From the NCBI GenBank assembly GCA_021793895.1, contig JAJYRW010000096.1:1-6032 (forward strand): a stretch of 6,032 bases of DNA, in the 5' to 3' direction. Origin of the DNA: Actinomycetes bacterium (lineage in GTDB: Bacteria; Actinomycetota; Actinomycetes; Actinomycetales; JAJYRW01). Below the pieces are notes generated by a model, which had not been told where the DNA came from, ran no database searches, and worked only from the letters and a program-made list of their open reading frames with translations. Of this stretch, positions 1 through 5,845 are shown one piece after another. Numbering within the stretch: position 1 is the stretch's first letter; each line of letters opens with the position of its first letter. Made by a program: the position numbers and the translations under genes.

Positions 1-250
1 GGCCCAGGTCAGAGACTACCTTCTCGATCATATCGGCAACGCTTGTTTTCTCAGTGATGTCACAGGCAATTTCCAAGTGCGACACGCCCAAATCTTCAAG
101 CTCCGCTCCGAGGGCTTCGAGCGCACCTTGATCGATATCTGCCGTTACAACCGTGACGTTCTCGCTGGCAAGAACTCTTACTATTTCGCGGCCAATCCCC
201 CTTGCCCCGCCAGTGATGATGGCTACCTTGCCAGCCAAACTGATCTCCAT
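1..250 (-). CDS. Short-chain dehydrogenase/reductase (SDR), N-terminal part, cut by the window edge
   Basis: This is an NAD(P)-dependent oxidoreductase of the classical SDR family, probably cytoplasmic, of which only the first 83 codons are in the window. Read on the minus strand from ATG at 250-248, the protein opens with MEISLAGKVAIITGGARGIG. The glycine-rich nucleotide-binding motif TGGARGIG lies at residues 13-20. An acidic residue (Asp38, in TADID) ends the second beta strand, which in this family usually means preference for NAD(H) over NADP(H). Asp64 in CDIT matches the residue that contacts the adenine ring. A Shine-Dalgarno-like GGAAGGA (minus strand, ending at 261) lies about 10 nt before the ATG. 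The Tyr-x3-Lys active site is beyond the window, so the substrate cannot be read. Its divergent position beside a carbohydrate-type ABC transporter suggests a polyol or sugar dehydrogenase, but many SDRs look the same at this end. Confidence 0.9.
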   Translation of the reverse strand, partial: MEISLAGKVAIITGGARGIGREIVRVLASENVTVVTADIDQGALEALGAELEDLGVSHLEIACDITEKTSVADMIEKVVSDLG

Positions 251-272
251 TAGATAACGATCCTTCCAGCGG

Positions 273-301
273 TTTGCACTACAAGTATGATTTATTAGAA
301 T
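273..301 (+). promoter_or_regulatory. Candidate sigma70-type promoter for the transporter operon
   Basis: TTTGCA (273-278) and TAGAAT (296-301) are separated by 17 bp and match the -35 and -10 consensus at 4/6 and 5/6. The predicted transcription start is near 308, giving a leader of about 75 nt before the binding-protein ATG at 382. An alternative -10, TATGAT at 286-291, has no good -35 partner. The surrounding 280-302 stretch is the most AT-rich part of the divergent region. A minus-strand promoter for the SDR must also lie here, but I could not pick it out. Confidence 0.35.
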
Positions 302-329
302 AGTCGCACTAGCTCAGTTGTGCAGCATT

Positions 330-341
330 GGTGGCGCAACC
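330..341. promoter_or_regulatory. Near-palindrome, possible operator in the leader of the transporter operon
   Basis: GGTGGCGCAACC is a 12-bp palindrome with one mismatched pair and a central GCGC. It lies about 22-33 nt downstream of the predicted transcription start, where a repressor would block transcription. LacI-family operators have a central CG, and LacI-type regulators often control operons of this kind. However, the arms do not match a known consensus closely, and no regulator gene is in the window. This is a low-confidence call. Confidence 0.2.
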
Positions 342-381
342 GTTACCTCAGTGTCGAGGCTTCAGCAGAAAAGGAGATGCA

Positions 382-1671
382 ATGAAGCATCACAGATACG
401 TTCGGACGGCAGCATTCGGCACAACAGCACTGCTTGCAGTTGCTGGCTTGGCCGCATGCTCCGATTCAGATGATGAAGGCGGCTCAGACACGGTCAAGAT
501 TACGATCGCGAATCACGTCTGGACCGACATCATCAAGGAAAAGATTTCGGAGTTTGAAGAAGAGACGGGACTAAATGTTGAGATTACGCAATTAGGCGAA
601 GATCAACTTTCAGATCAGTACAACGTCAAATTGAACGCCGGCACGGATGAGCTCGACGTCATGATGTATCGCCCCCTGCAAGAAGGAAAACTTTTCGCTC
701 AGAACGGCTATATGGCAGACCTGACGGAAAAGGTCAAGGAAAACAGCGACTGGGATTGGGAAGATTTTCAAGAAGGTCCCGTTTCTGTCACCACGTACGA
801 AGACCAAGTCGTAGGTGTTCCGCTGATTACTGAGTCAGAGGTCCTCTACTACCGCACTGACCTCCTCGAAGAGGCAGGCTTAGAACCGCCTTCGACCCTG
901 GAAGAGCTCGAAGATGCAGCCCGGCAGATCCATGAAGATAATCCCGATATTGCCGGCTTTGTATCCAGAACAGAACGCTCTGCCGCCGTAACGCAATTTT
1001 CTGGCTTCCTATTCAGTTTCGGTGCCGATTTTTTTGATGGAGATACTTCGACACTGAATACGCCGGAAGCACAGGAGGCCTATGAATATTACGGTCGGAT
1101 GCTGAACGATTACGGGCCGGAAAACGTCAGCACTGACATGAGTTGGCCTGAAGCGGCCGCCGTATTCGCGCAGGGGCAAGCAGCTTTTTACACTGATGCC
1201 TCAAGTCTGTACCAAAACTTGGCGTTGCCGGAAAACTCGACCGTATCGGATGAGCTTGGCTACGCTCCGTTTCCAGAGGGTCCGGCGGGCTCACGTCCTT
1301 ATAACATCCCGTCCTGGGCATTAGGAATAAACGAGCGCTCGAATAACCAAGAAAACGCGTGGAAATTTATCGAATGGGCCACCAGCCCCGAGATGGTTAT
1401 GGAAGTCCAAAAAGAAGGTGTTCCAGGCGCCCGGAACTCAGTCTGGAACGATCCCGAGGGCATAAGCTCCTTCCCAGAAGAACTAGCCGACGCAATCGCT
1501 GCTAACGCCGAAAATGGCGTGGGTCACGATCGTCCGCTTGTGGTTTCAGTTGCTGAAGCGCGAGAGATCGTTGGAGATCCCATCGTTGTTGGGATTACAG
1601 GCGGAGACGTAGAGTCCGCACTTGGCGAAGCCCAAGAGAAATTCCAAGCATTCCTCGACGACGAGCAATAG
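382..1671 (+). CDS. ABC transporter substrate-binding lipoprotein, carbohydrate/polyol type (solute-binding family 1)
   Basis: This 429-residue protein is the extracellular binding component of an ABC importer, anchored to the outer face of the membrane by lipid. It has a basic N-terminus (MKHHRYVR), a hydrophobic stretch at about 10-24 and a lipobox LAAC with the modified cysteine at residue 26, followed by an acidic, Ser/Gly-rich linker. The body shows the pattern of carbohydrate-binding family 1 (COG1653/UgpB-like): a beta strand (KITIANHVW), then a helix and FEEETGLNVEI, the hinge-region segment GVPLITESEVLYYRTDLLEEAGL at about 141-163, and AWKFIEWATSPEM near 340. Length is normal for the family. 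I chose ATG 382 over the TTG at 328 because AAGGAG (371-376) lies 5 nt before it and only this start puts the signal sequence at the N-terminus. It heads an operon with two permeases. The ligand is not readable from sequence. The divergent SDR makes a polyol or sugar plausible, and relatives of sorbitol/mannitol-binding proteins look similar. Confidence 0.93.
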   Translation: MKHHRYVRTAAFGTTALLAVAGLAACSDSDDEGGSDTVKITIANHVWTDIIKEKISEFEEETGLNVEITQLGEDQLSDQYNVKLNAGTDELDVMMYRPLQEGKLFAQNGYMADLTEKVKENSDWDWEDFQEGPVSVTTYEDQVVGVPLITESEVLYYRTDLLEEAGLEPPSTLEELEDAARQIHEDNPDIAGFVSRTERSAAVTQFSGFLFSFGADFFDGDTSTLNTPEAQEAYEYYGRMLNDYGPENVSTDMSWPEAAAVFAQGQAAFYTDASSLYQNLALPENSTVSDELGYAPFPEGPAGSRPYNIPSWALGINERSNNQENAWKFIEWATSPEMVMEVQKEGVPGARNSVWNDPEGISSFPEELADAIAANAENGVGHDRPLVVSVAEAREIVGDPIVVGITGGDVESALGEAQEKFQAFLDDEQ

Positions 1672-1684
1672 AACTATTCGATAC

Positions 1685-1727
1685 ATAAAGTCTGGAACCG
1701 TGGTGCAACCGCGGTTCCAGACTTTAT
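1685..1727 (+). terminator. Strong intercistronic stem-loop after the binding-protein gene
   Basis: Two perfectly complementary 16-nt arms, ATAAAGTCTGGAACCG (1685-1700) and CGGTTCCAGACTTTAT (1712-1727), continue inward through one T-G wobble and three more pairs to a GCA triloop (1705-1707), giving about 20 pairs in total. It starts 13 nt after the binding-protein stop and ends 15 nt before the Shine-Dalgarno site of the next gene. There is no long U tract, only CTTTAT inside the 3' arm, so a full terminator is unlikely. In related operons such as malE-malF, structures in this place stabilise the binding-protein mRNA or partly terminate transcription, giving more binding protein than permease. 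That role is inferred here. Confidence 0.75.
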
Positions 1728-1756
1728 GGTTATCGCTGGACCGGAAGGAATCGTCG

Positions 1757-2680
1757 GTGGCCACGGTTACACTTAGAGACGGGAAAAGATCTGGAAGGTT
1801 TTCCCGATGGATGAACCGAAACATCAAATGGGTTTTTTCAGCCCCCGCAATGATATTTGTTGCGCTTCTCTTAATATTTCCGCTTGCGTGGACGTTATAT
1901 TTGAGTTTTACGGACTCGCGCGGCTCAGTACGTAGCCCGTTCGAGTTCATTGGCTTTGATAACTATGCCTCTGTATTGAGTGATACGGAACGATTTTGGC
2001 CAGCTGTCTGGCGAACCGTGGTTTTTACCGGGGGTGCTTTACTCTTCCAAGTCGTCCTTGGAATCGCCATCGCCCTCTTGCTCTGGAGGCCTTTCAAGGG
2101 GCAGCGATGGGTGCGCGTTGCAATTTTGCTGCCACTCGTTGCTACACCAGTAGCGATCGGAATGATGTGGCGGCTAATTCTCGAGCCTTCGATTGGATTC
2201 GCCAACGAAATGCTCTCCTGGGTTGGCATACCCGCCCAGCCCTGGCTGGCGAGCCCTACTGCGGCATTGGCGGTTTTGACCTTCATAGATATCTGGCAGT
2301 GGACGCCAATGGTGACTCTCATTGTTTTAGCAGGGCTGACCGCAATGCCTGAAGAACCATATGAAGCTGCCCTTGTTGACGGCGCTTCGCCCTGGCAACG
2401 CCTTCGATATGTAACTCTGCCCCTGTTACGACCAAGCATTATTGCGGCGGCGATTTTACGTGGTATTGATGCGCTTAAAACATTTGACATTCTATACGCA
2501 ACAAAGGGCAAAGGCGGGGGTTCTTTTCACGAGGTTGAAACGCTTAACATTTACGCCTATGGCCTTAGTTTTGACTATAATAAATATGGAGAAGCCTCCA
2601 CCGTTTTAGTCATATTCTTCCTAATGATTATTGGGCTCATCTGGATCTTGACACTTCGCAGGAAGCAAGATAATTCATGA
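1757..2680 (+). CDS. Carbohydrate ABC transporter permease, MalF/UgpA type
   Basis: This 307-residue inner-membrane protein is one half of the transmembrane channel of the importer. The first membrane segment is at about 26-51 (hydrophobic, ending LYLSFTD), followed by others near 88-109, 121-141, 170-195, 226-240 and 282-300, six in all as expected for this class. The EAA loop that docks on the ATPase runs from Glu203 to Pro222 (EAALVDGASPWQRLRYVTLP), matching the family pattern EAA-x3-G-x9-I/V-x-LP. The downstream segment ETLNIYAYGLSFDYNKYGEAS (about 260-280) is typical of sugar and polyol permeases. I chose GTG 1757 because AAGGAA (1745-1750) sits 6 nt before it. The frame is open upstream to a TTG at 1622, but that would overlap the binding-protein gene and the hairpin. 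ATG 1811 has no ribosome site. Its stop overlaps the next gene by 4 nt, so the two are translationally coupled. Confidence 0.92.
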   Translation: MATVTLRDGKRSGRFSRWMNRNIKWVFSAPAMIFVALLLIFPLAWTLYLSFTDSRGSVRSPFEFIGFDNYASVLSDTERFWPAVWRTVVFTGGALLFQVVLGIAIALLLWRPFKGQRWVRVAILLPLVATPVAIGMMWRLILEPSIGFANEMLSWVGIPAQPWLASPTAALAVLTFIDIWQWTPMVTLIVLAGLTAMPEEPYEAALVDGASPWQRLRYVTLPLLRPSIIAAAILRGIDALKTFDILYATKGKGGGSFHEVETLNIYAYGLSFDYNKYGEASTVLVIFFLMIIGLIWILTLRRKQDNS

Positions 2681-3519
2681 CGACAAAATCTATAACTTCT
2701 GCCAGAAGGAAGGCGCGGCCAAGATCAATAGGTCGCCCTATTGGCATCGCGGTGATTCTAGTGACATTCATCGCGCCTCTTCTATGGATGCTCATGGCGA
2801 GTTTTAAATCCAACGTAGATATCTATGATTCAGCTAAGACGTTTTCGTTTACTCCGACGCTCCAGAATTACGAGACGGTATTCGGTCAAGCGCAGTATGG
2901 CGCGTATATCTGGAACTCGTTCTATGTTTCCGCGCTAGCAACACTGCTCTCGCTAGTTCTGGCCGTGCCTGCGGCTTATGCAATGAGCCGGTTTGTCATG
3001 AACCGCTCCGCAATGGTCGTGCTACTAGCCCGCATCATCCCGGGCGTAAGTTTGCTTGTGCCCTGGTTCTTCGTGTTTTCGCAAATGGGCTTAGTGGGTA
3101 GCTATACAGTTTTGGTCTTGTCGATGATGTTCGTTTCATTGCCACTAATTCTGTACATCATGATCTCGTATTTTGATTCGATGCCGTTAGAACTCGAAGA
3201 GGCAGCGCTGGTCGACGGTCTAACGCCGATAGGAGCATTTGGTCGCATTACGCTTCCACTGGCCATTCCCGGCATCGCCACAGCGAGCATTCTGTCATTT
3301 ATTTTTGCCTGGAATAATTTCATGTTCGCCTTAGTACTCTCCGGATCCAATACAAAAACGCTGCCGGTCGCTATTTTTGACTTCGTAGGGTATGCCAGCA
3401 TCGACTGGGGCGGCCTGATGGCGGCAGCTGTGATTGTGACGTTACCGATCATGGTAATTGCGCTGTTCACCCAGAAATACATTGTCTCAGGGCTCACCGC
3501 GGGCGCGACCAAAGGCTGA
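2677..3519 (+). CDS. Carbohydrate ABC transporter permease, MalG/UgpE type
   Basis: This 280-residue inner-membrane protein forms the second half of the importer channel. It has a short basic N-terminus (ARRKARPRS), then membrane segments at about 22-42, 83-103, 113-135, 145-165, 200-220 and 248-268. The ATPase-docking EAA loop is Glu175-Pro194 (EAALVDGLTPIGAFGRITLP). The C-terminus, FTQKYIVSGLTAGATKG, is the standard ending of the COG0395 family, so the protein is complete. It starts within the stop of the preceding permease gene (ATGA at 2677-2680), with a purine-rich AGGAAG at 2660-2665 upstream. No ATPase gene follows. In actinobacteria such importers usually share an MsiK/UgpC-type ATPase encoded elsewhere. 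The substrate is probably a sugar or polyol, but this is not proven by sequence. Confidence 0.93.
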   Translation: MTTKSITSARRKARPRSIGRPIGIAVILVTFIAPLLWMLMASFKSNVDIYDSAKTFSFTPTLQNYETVFGQAQYGAYIWNSFYVSALATLLSLVLAVPAAYAMSRFVMNRSAMVVLLARIIPGVSLLVPWFFVFSQMGLVGSYTVLVLSMMFVSLPLILYIMISYFDSMPLELEEAALVDGLTPIGAFGRITLPLAIPGIATASILSFIFAWNNFMFALVLSGSNTKTLPVAIFDFVGYASIDWGGLMAAAVIVTLPIMVIALFTQKYIVSGLTAGATKG

Positions 3520-3601
3520 GCGAAAAATCTTGCTCTCCGCAAGGCGCCGACTCTCTGAGTGCTAGAGACAGCTAAGCCAACGCTTATTGCACGGCGGTTT
3601 G

Positions 3602-3619
3602 TTAGGACTTTAGTCTTAG
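3602..3619. promoter_or_regulatory. DosR/OsdR-like palindromic box upstream of acs
   Basis: Imperfect 8-bp arms TTAGGACT (3602-3609) and AGTCTTAG (3612-3619) flank a TT centre, with a perfect core GACT-TT-AGTC. The core matches the inner part of the DosR/DevR consensus, roughly GGGACT-WW-AGTCCC, while the outer positions diverge. Its centre lies about 45 bp before the start predicted from the TATAAA at 3644, which suits an activator contacting RNA polymerase. Identity of the regulator is inference. Confidence 0.35.
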
Positions 3620-3625
3620 GCGTAA

Positions 3626-3641
3626 CGTGATGTCGGACACA
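3626..3641. promoter_or_regulatory. Possible CRP/GlxR-type half-matched site before acs
   Basis: CGTGA-N6-ACACA matches 8 of 10 conserved positions of the CRP-family pattern TGTGA-N6-TCACA. Acetate-activation genes are known targets of CRP-family regulators in several bacteria, including actinobacteria. Here the site lies directly against the predicted -10 box, so it would more likely repress than activate. An 8/10 match in about 170 bp can also arise by chance. Confidence 0.2.
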
Positions 3642-3643
3642 CA

Positions 3644-3649
3644 TATAAA
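3644..3649 (+). promoter_or_regulatory. Candidate -10 element of the acs promoter
   Basis: TATAAA matches the -10 consensus at 5/6 and lies 48 bp before the acs ATG. No convincing -35 is seen 16-18 bp upstream (CGTAAC at 3621-3626), which would fit a promoter that needs an activator. The rest of the 3520-3696 intergenic region holds no gene and no clear terminator for the transporter operon. Confidence 0.35.
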
Positions 3650-3696
3650 GGTGTCGATTGCATCCGCACCGATGTTGTTGCGAGAAAGAGAGCGTC

Positions 3697-5703
3697 ATGT
3701 CGACTGACAAGACTGAATCAGAAGCTGGATCAACCTTGGCCAACTTGCTGGTCGAAGACCGCAGTTTCCCGCCTTCCCCCGAATTCGCCAGCGCGGCGTG
3801 GGCCAAAGCAGATCTATATGCAGAAGCAGATAAAGACCCGGAAGCGTTCTGGGCGCGCCAAGCACGCGAGTTGCTCACCTGGTCAAAGGACTTCACTGAG
3901 GTTCTCGACTGGTCCCAGGCGCCAAAATCTCGCTGGTTTGGCGACGGTGAACTCAATGCCGCCTATAACGCGGTAGACCGCCACGTCGAAAACGGGCTCG
4001 GCGATCGAGTCGCCCTGTACTTCGAGGGTGAACCCGGCGACTCCCGCACCATCACCTACGCCCAGCTTAAGGACGAGGTCTCCCGAGCAGCCAACACGTT
4101 GGAATCGCTGGGAGTAACCAAGGGCGATCGCGTCGCGATCTATTTGCCGATGATCCCCGAAGCAATCATTGCAATGCTGGCTTGCGCCCGAATTGGCGCT
4201 CCGCACTCCGTCGTGTTCGGCGGTTTTAGTTCCGATGCTTTGCGCAGCCGCATCGATGATGCGCAAGCGCGCGTGGTCATCACCGCCGACGGGGGCTATC
4301 GCCGCGGCAAACCCTCCTCTCTGAAGCCGGCAGTGGACCGCGCCCTGGAGCATGCCGATGGCACGCCGTCACCGGTCGAACACGTTCTGGTAGTTAAGCG
4401 CACGGGCCAAGATATTGATTGGCACGCCAGCCGTGACATCTGGTGGCATGAAGCCCTCGAACAGCAGTCCGCCGAGCACGAACCGGTAAACGTCAACGCC
4501 GAACACCCCCTGTTCATTTTGTACACCTCGGGCACCACCGGAAAGCCCAAGGGCGTTTTGCACACCACGGGCGGATATCTCGCACAGGGTGCCTTCACCC
4601 ATAACGCCGTTTTCGATTTGAAGCCGGAAACTGATGTGTACTGGTGCACCGCTGATGTCGGCTGGGTAACAGGTCACTCATATGTGACGTACGCTCCGCT
4701 CGTGAACGGGGCCACCCAGGTGATGTATGAGGGAACTCCCGATACGCCACATCAGGGCCGCTGGTGGGAGGTGGTGCAAAAGTACGGCGTAACAATCCTC
4801 TACGCTGCGCCGACCGCAATTCGCACCTTCATGAAGTGGGGCGAAGACATTCCCGCCAAATTCGACCTCAGTTCGCTGCGCCTACTCGGTTCGGTGGGCG
4901 AGCCGATCAACCCCGAAGCCTGGATCTGGTATCGCCGCGTTATCGGCGGCGATAAGACCCCGGTCGTTGATACGTGGTGGCAGACCGAAACCGGTGCGAT
5001 CATGATTTCACCGCTTCCGGGCGTCACCGCCGCAAAACCGGGTGCCGCGCAAGCCGCAATCCCCGGAATTGGCGCTGACGTGGTCGATGACGACGGAAAT
5101 TCAGTTCCCGATGGGGGCGGTGGCTATCTCGTTTTGACCAAGCCCTGGCCCGCGATGCTTCGCGGCCTATGGGGAGACGATGAGCGCTACCAGGCCGAGT
5201 ACTGGTCGCAGTACCCGGGGATCTATTTCGCGGCAGACAGCGCGAAGAAGGATGACGACGGTGACATGTGGATCATGGGCCGCGTTGATGACGTAATGAA
5301 CGTTTCCGGCCACCGCCTCTCGACCAGTGAAATTGAATCTGCCCTGGTCTCACACCCGTCGGTGGCCGAAGCCGCCGTGGTGGGTGCCACCGATCCGACC
5401 ACTGGCCAAGCGGTCGTGGCGTTTGTGATCTTGCGCGCCGAAGCGCTCGAGGCCGCCAATGGCGCGGGCGATGAAATCATCCAAACCCTGCGCCAGCACG
5501 TGGCATCAGAAATTGGCCCGATCGCGCGCCCCCGCTCGATCCTGGTGGTCTCGGAGCTTCCCAAGACCCGTTCCGGCAAAATCATGCGCCGCCTACTGCG
5601 TGATGTTGCGGAAAACCGGCAAGTTGGCGACGTCACCACCCTGGCCGATTCCTCCGTGATGGAGGCGATCACCGCGGGAATGTCAAAACCTTCCAGCGAC
5701 TAA
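3697..5703 (+). CDS. acs: Acetyl-CoA synthetase, AMP-forming (acetate-CoA ligase)
   Basis: This 668-residue cytoplasmic enzyme makes acetyl-CoA from acetate, ATP and CoA via acetyl-AMP, allowing growth on or recovery of acetate. The N-terminal ACAS_N region spans about 45-110 ([12 protein letters not shown], then [11 protein letters not shown]). The adenylation motif [11 protein letters not shown] is at 276-286. WVTGH at 323-327 and WWQTETG at 427-433 form the acetate pocket. Val324, Thr325 and Trp428 correspond by position to Salmonella Val310, Thr311 and Trp414, the tryptophan that limits the enzyme to acetate. The hinge and C-terminal domain carry [17 protein letters not shown] and [14 protein letters not shown]. 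Lys628 in the latter is the catalytic lysine that Pat-type acetyltransferases switch off and CobB-type deacetylases restore. The length is slightly above the usual 650. I chose ATG 3697, which has the purine-rich AAAGAGAG at 3685-3692 upstream. A TTG at 3658 in the same frame would add 13 unrelated residues. It is probably its own transcription unit. Confidence 0.97.
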   Translation: MSTDKTESEAGSTLANLLVEDRSFPPSPEFASAAWAKADLYAEADKDPEAFWARQARELLTWSKDFTEVLDWSQAPKSRWFGDGELNAAYNAVDRHVENGLGDRVALYFEGEPGDSRTITYAQLKDEVSRAANTLESLGVTKGDRVAIYLPMIPEAIIAMLACARIGAPHSVVFGGFSSDALRSRIDDAQARVVITADGGYRRGKPSSLKPAVDRALEHADGTPSPVEHVLVVKRTGQDIDWHASRDIWWHEALEQQSAEHEPVNVNAEHPLFILYTSGTTGKPKGVLHTTGGYLAQGAFTHNAVFDLKPETDVYWCTADVGWVTGHSYVTYAPLVNGATQVMYEGTPDTPHQGRWWEVVQKYGVTILYAAPTAIRTFMKWGEDIPAKFDLSSLRLLGSVGEPINPEAWIWYRRVIGGDKTPVVDTWWQTETGAIMISPLPGVTAAKPGAAQAAIPGIGADVVDDDGNSVPDGGGGYLVLTKPWPAMLRGLWGDDERYQAEYWSQYPGIYFAADSAKKDDDGDMWIMGRVDDVMNVSGHRLSTSEIESALVSHPSVAEAAVVGATDPTTGQAVVAFVILRAEALEAANGAGDEIIQTLRQHVASEIGPIARPRSILVVSELPKTRSGKIMRRLLRDVAENRQVGDVTTLADSSVMEAITAGMSKPSSD

Positions 5704-5728
5704 TTCGCCGGATCAAAGGCACGCAAAC

Positions 5729-5760
5729 GCGTGTGCGAAAAACGCCGAGCAAGCACACGC
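5729..5760. repeat. 8-bp inverted repeat after acs, possible weak terminator
   Basis: GCGTGTGC (5729-5736) and GCACACGC (5753-5760) are perfectly complementary across a 16-nt spacer, starting 26 nt after the acs stop. A GC-rich stem right after a stop codon could end transcription or protect the 3' end. However, no T run follows and the loop is large, so it is not a standard intrinsic terminator. A protein-binding site is an alternative. Confidence 0.4.
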
Positions 5761-5762
5761 TC

Positions 5763-5845
5763 CGAGCGGGCCGGAAGCGGACACTATAAGTTAATCCTGT
5801 CGCAACATTAAAAGGAGACTTAGTGTCACGCTCCCGGCCCGCTCG
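5763..5845. repeat. 12-bp inverted repeat bracketing the nhaA promoter and start
   Basis: CGAGCGGGCCGG (5763-5774) is the exact reverse complement of CCGGCCCGCTCG (5834-5845), with 59 nt between. The right arm is inside codons 4-8 of the antiporter gene. The left arm lies just upstream of the candidate -10 at 5785. The space between holds the ribosome-binding site and the GTG start. RNA starting upstream of the left arm could fold and hide the start. RNA from the local promoter would lack the left arm and could not. Confidence 0.6.
5785..5790 (+). promoter_or_regulatory. Candidate -10 element of the nhaA promoter
   Basis: TATAAG is a 5/6 match to the -10 consensus, 38 bp before the GTG start. 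The expected -35 position (about 5761-5768) falls in GC-rich sequence that overlaps the left arm of the 12-bp inverted repeat and does not match the consensus. This makes it a weak or regulated promoter, if it is one. Confidence 0.3.

Noticed and set aside
328..381. Longer version of the binding protein starting at TTG 328
   Set aside because: It would place 18 residues before the lipoprotein signal, and the ATG at 382 has a near-ideal Shine-Dalgarno site.
1622..1756. Longer version of the first permease starting at TTG 1622
   Set aside because: It would overlap the binding-protein gene and translate through the hairpin. The extra 45 residues are hydrophilic and unlike the family, while GTG 1757 has a good ribosome site.
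1546..1950. Minus-strand open frame of 134 codons across the intercistronic hairpin
   Set aside because: It runs antisense to the end of the binding-protein gene and the start of the permease, and the product shows no recognisable features.
1963..2511. Minus-strand open frame of 182 codons inside the first permease gene
   Set aside because: It lies wholly inside a permease with clear family motifs. The translation has no domain and no credible ribosome site context.
3529..3543. CTTGC/GCAAG stem after the second permease as the operon terminator
   Set aside because: The stem has only 5 pairs with a 5-nt loop and no T run, so it is too weak to call.
3636..3655. GACAC/GTGTC inverted repeat around the acs -10 box
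   Set aside because: Only 5 bp per arm, so it is expected by chance and adds nothing beyond the CRP-like site.
3102..3956. Minus-strand open frame of 284 codons across the second permease, the intergenic region and the start of acs
   Set aside because: It opposes two well-supported genes. Its product is low-complexity (Ser/Ala/Arg-rich) with no recognisable domain, and it is best explained as a shadow of the coding strand.
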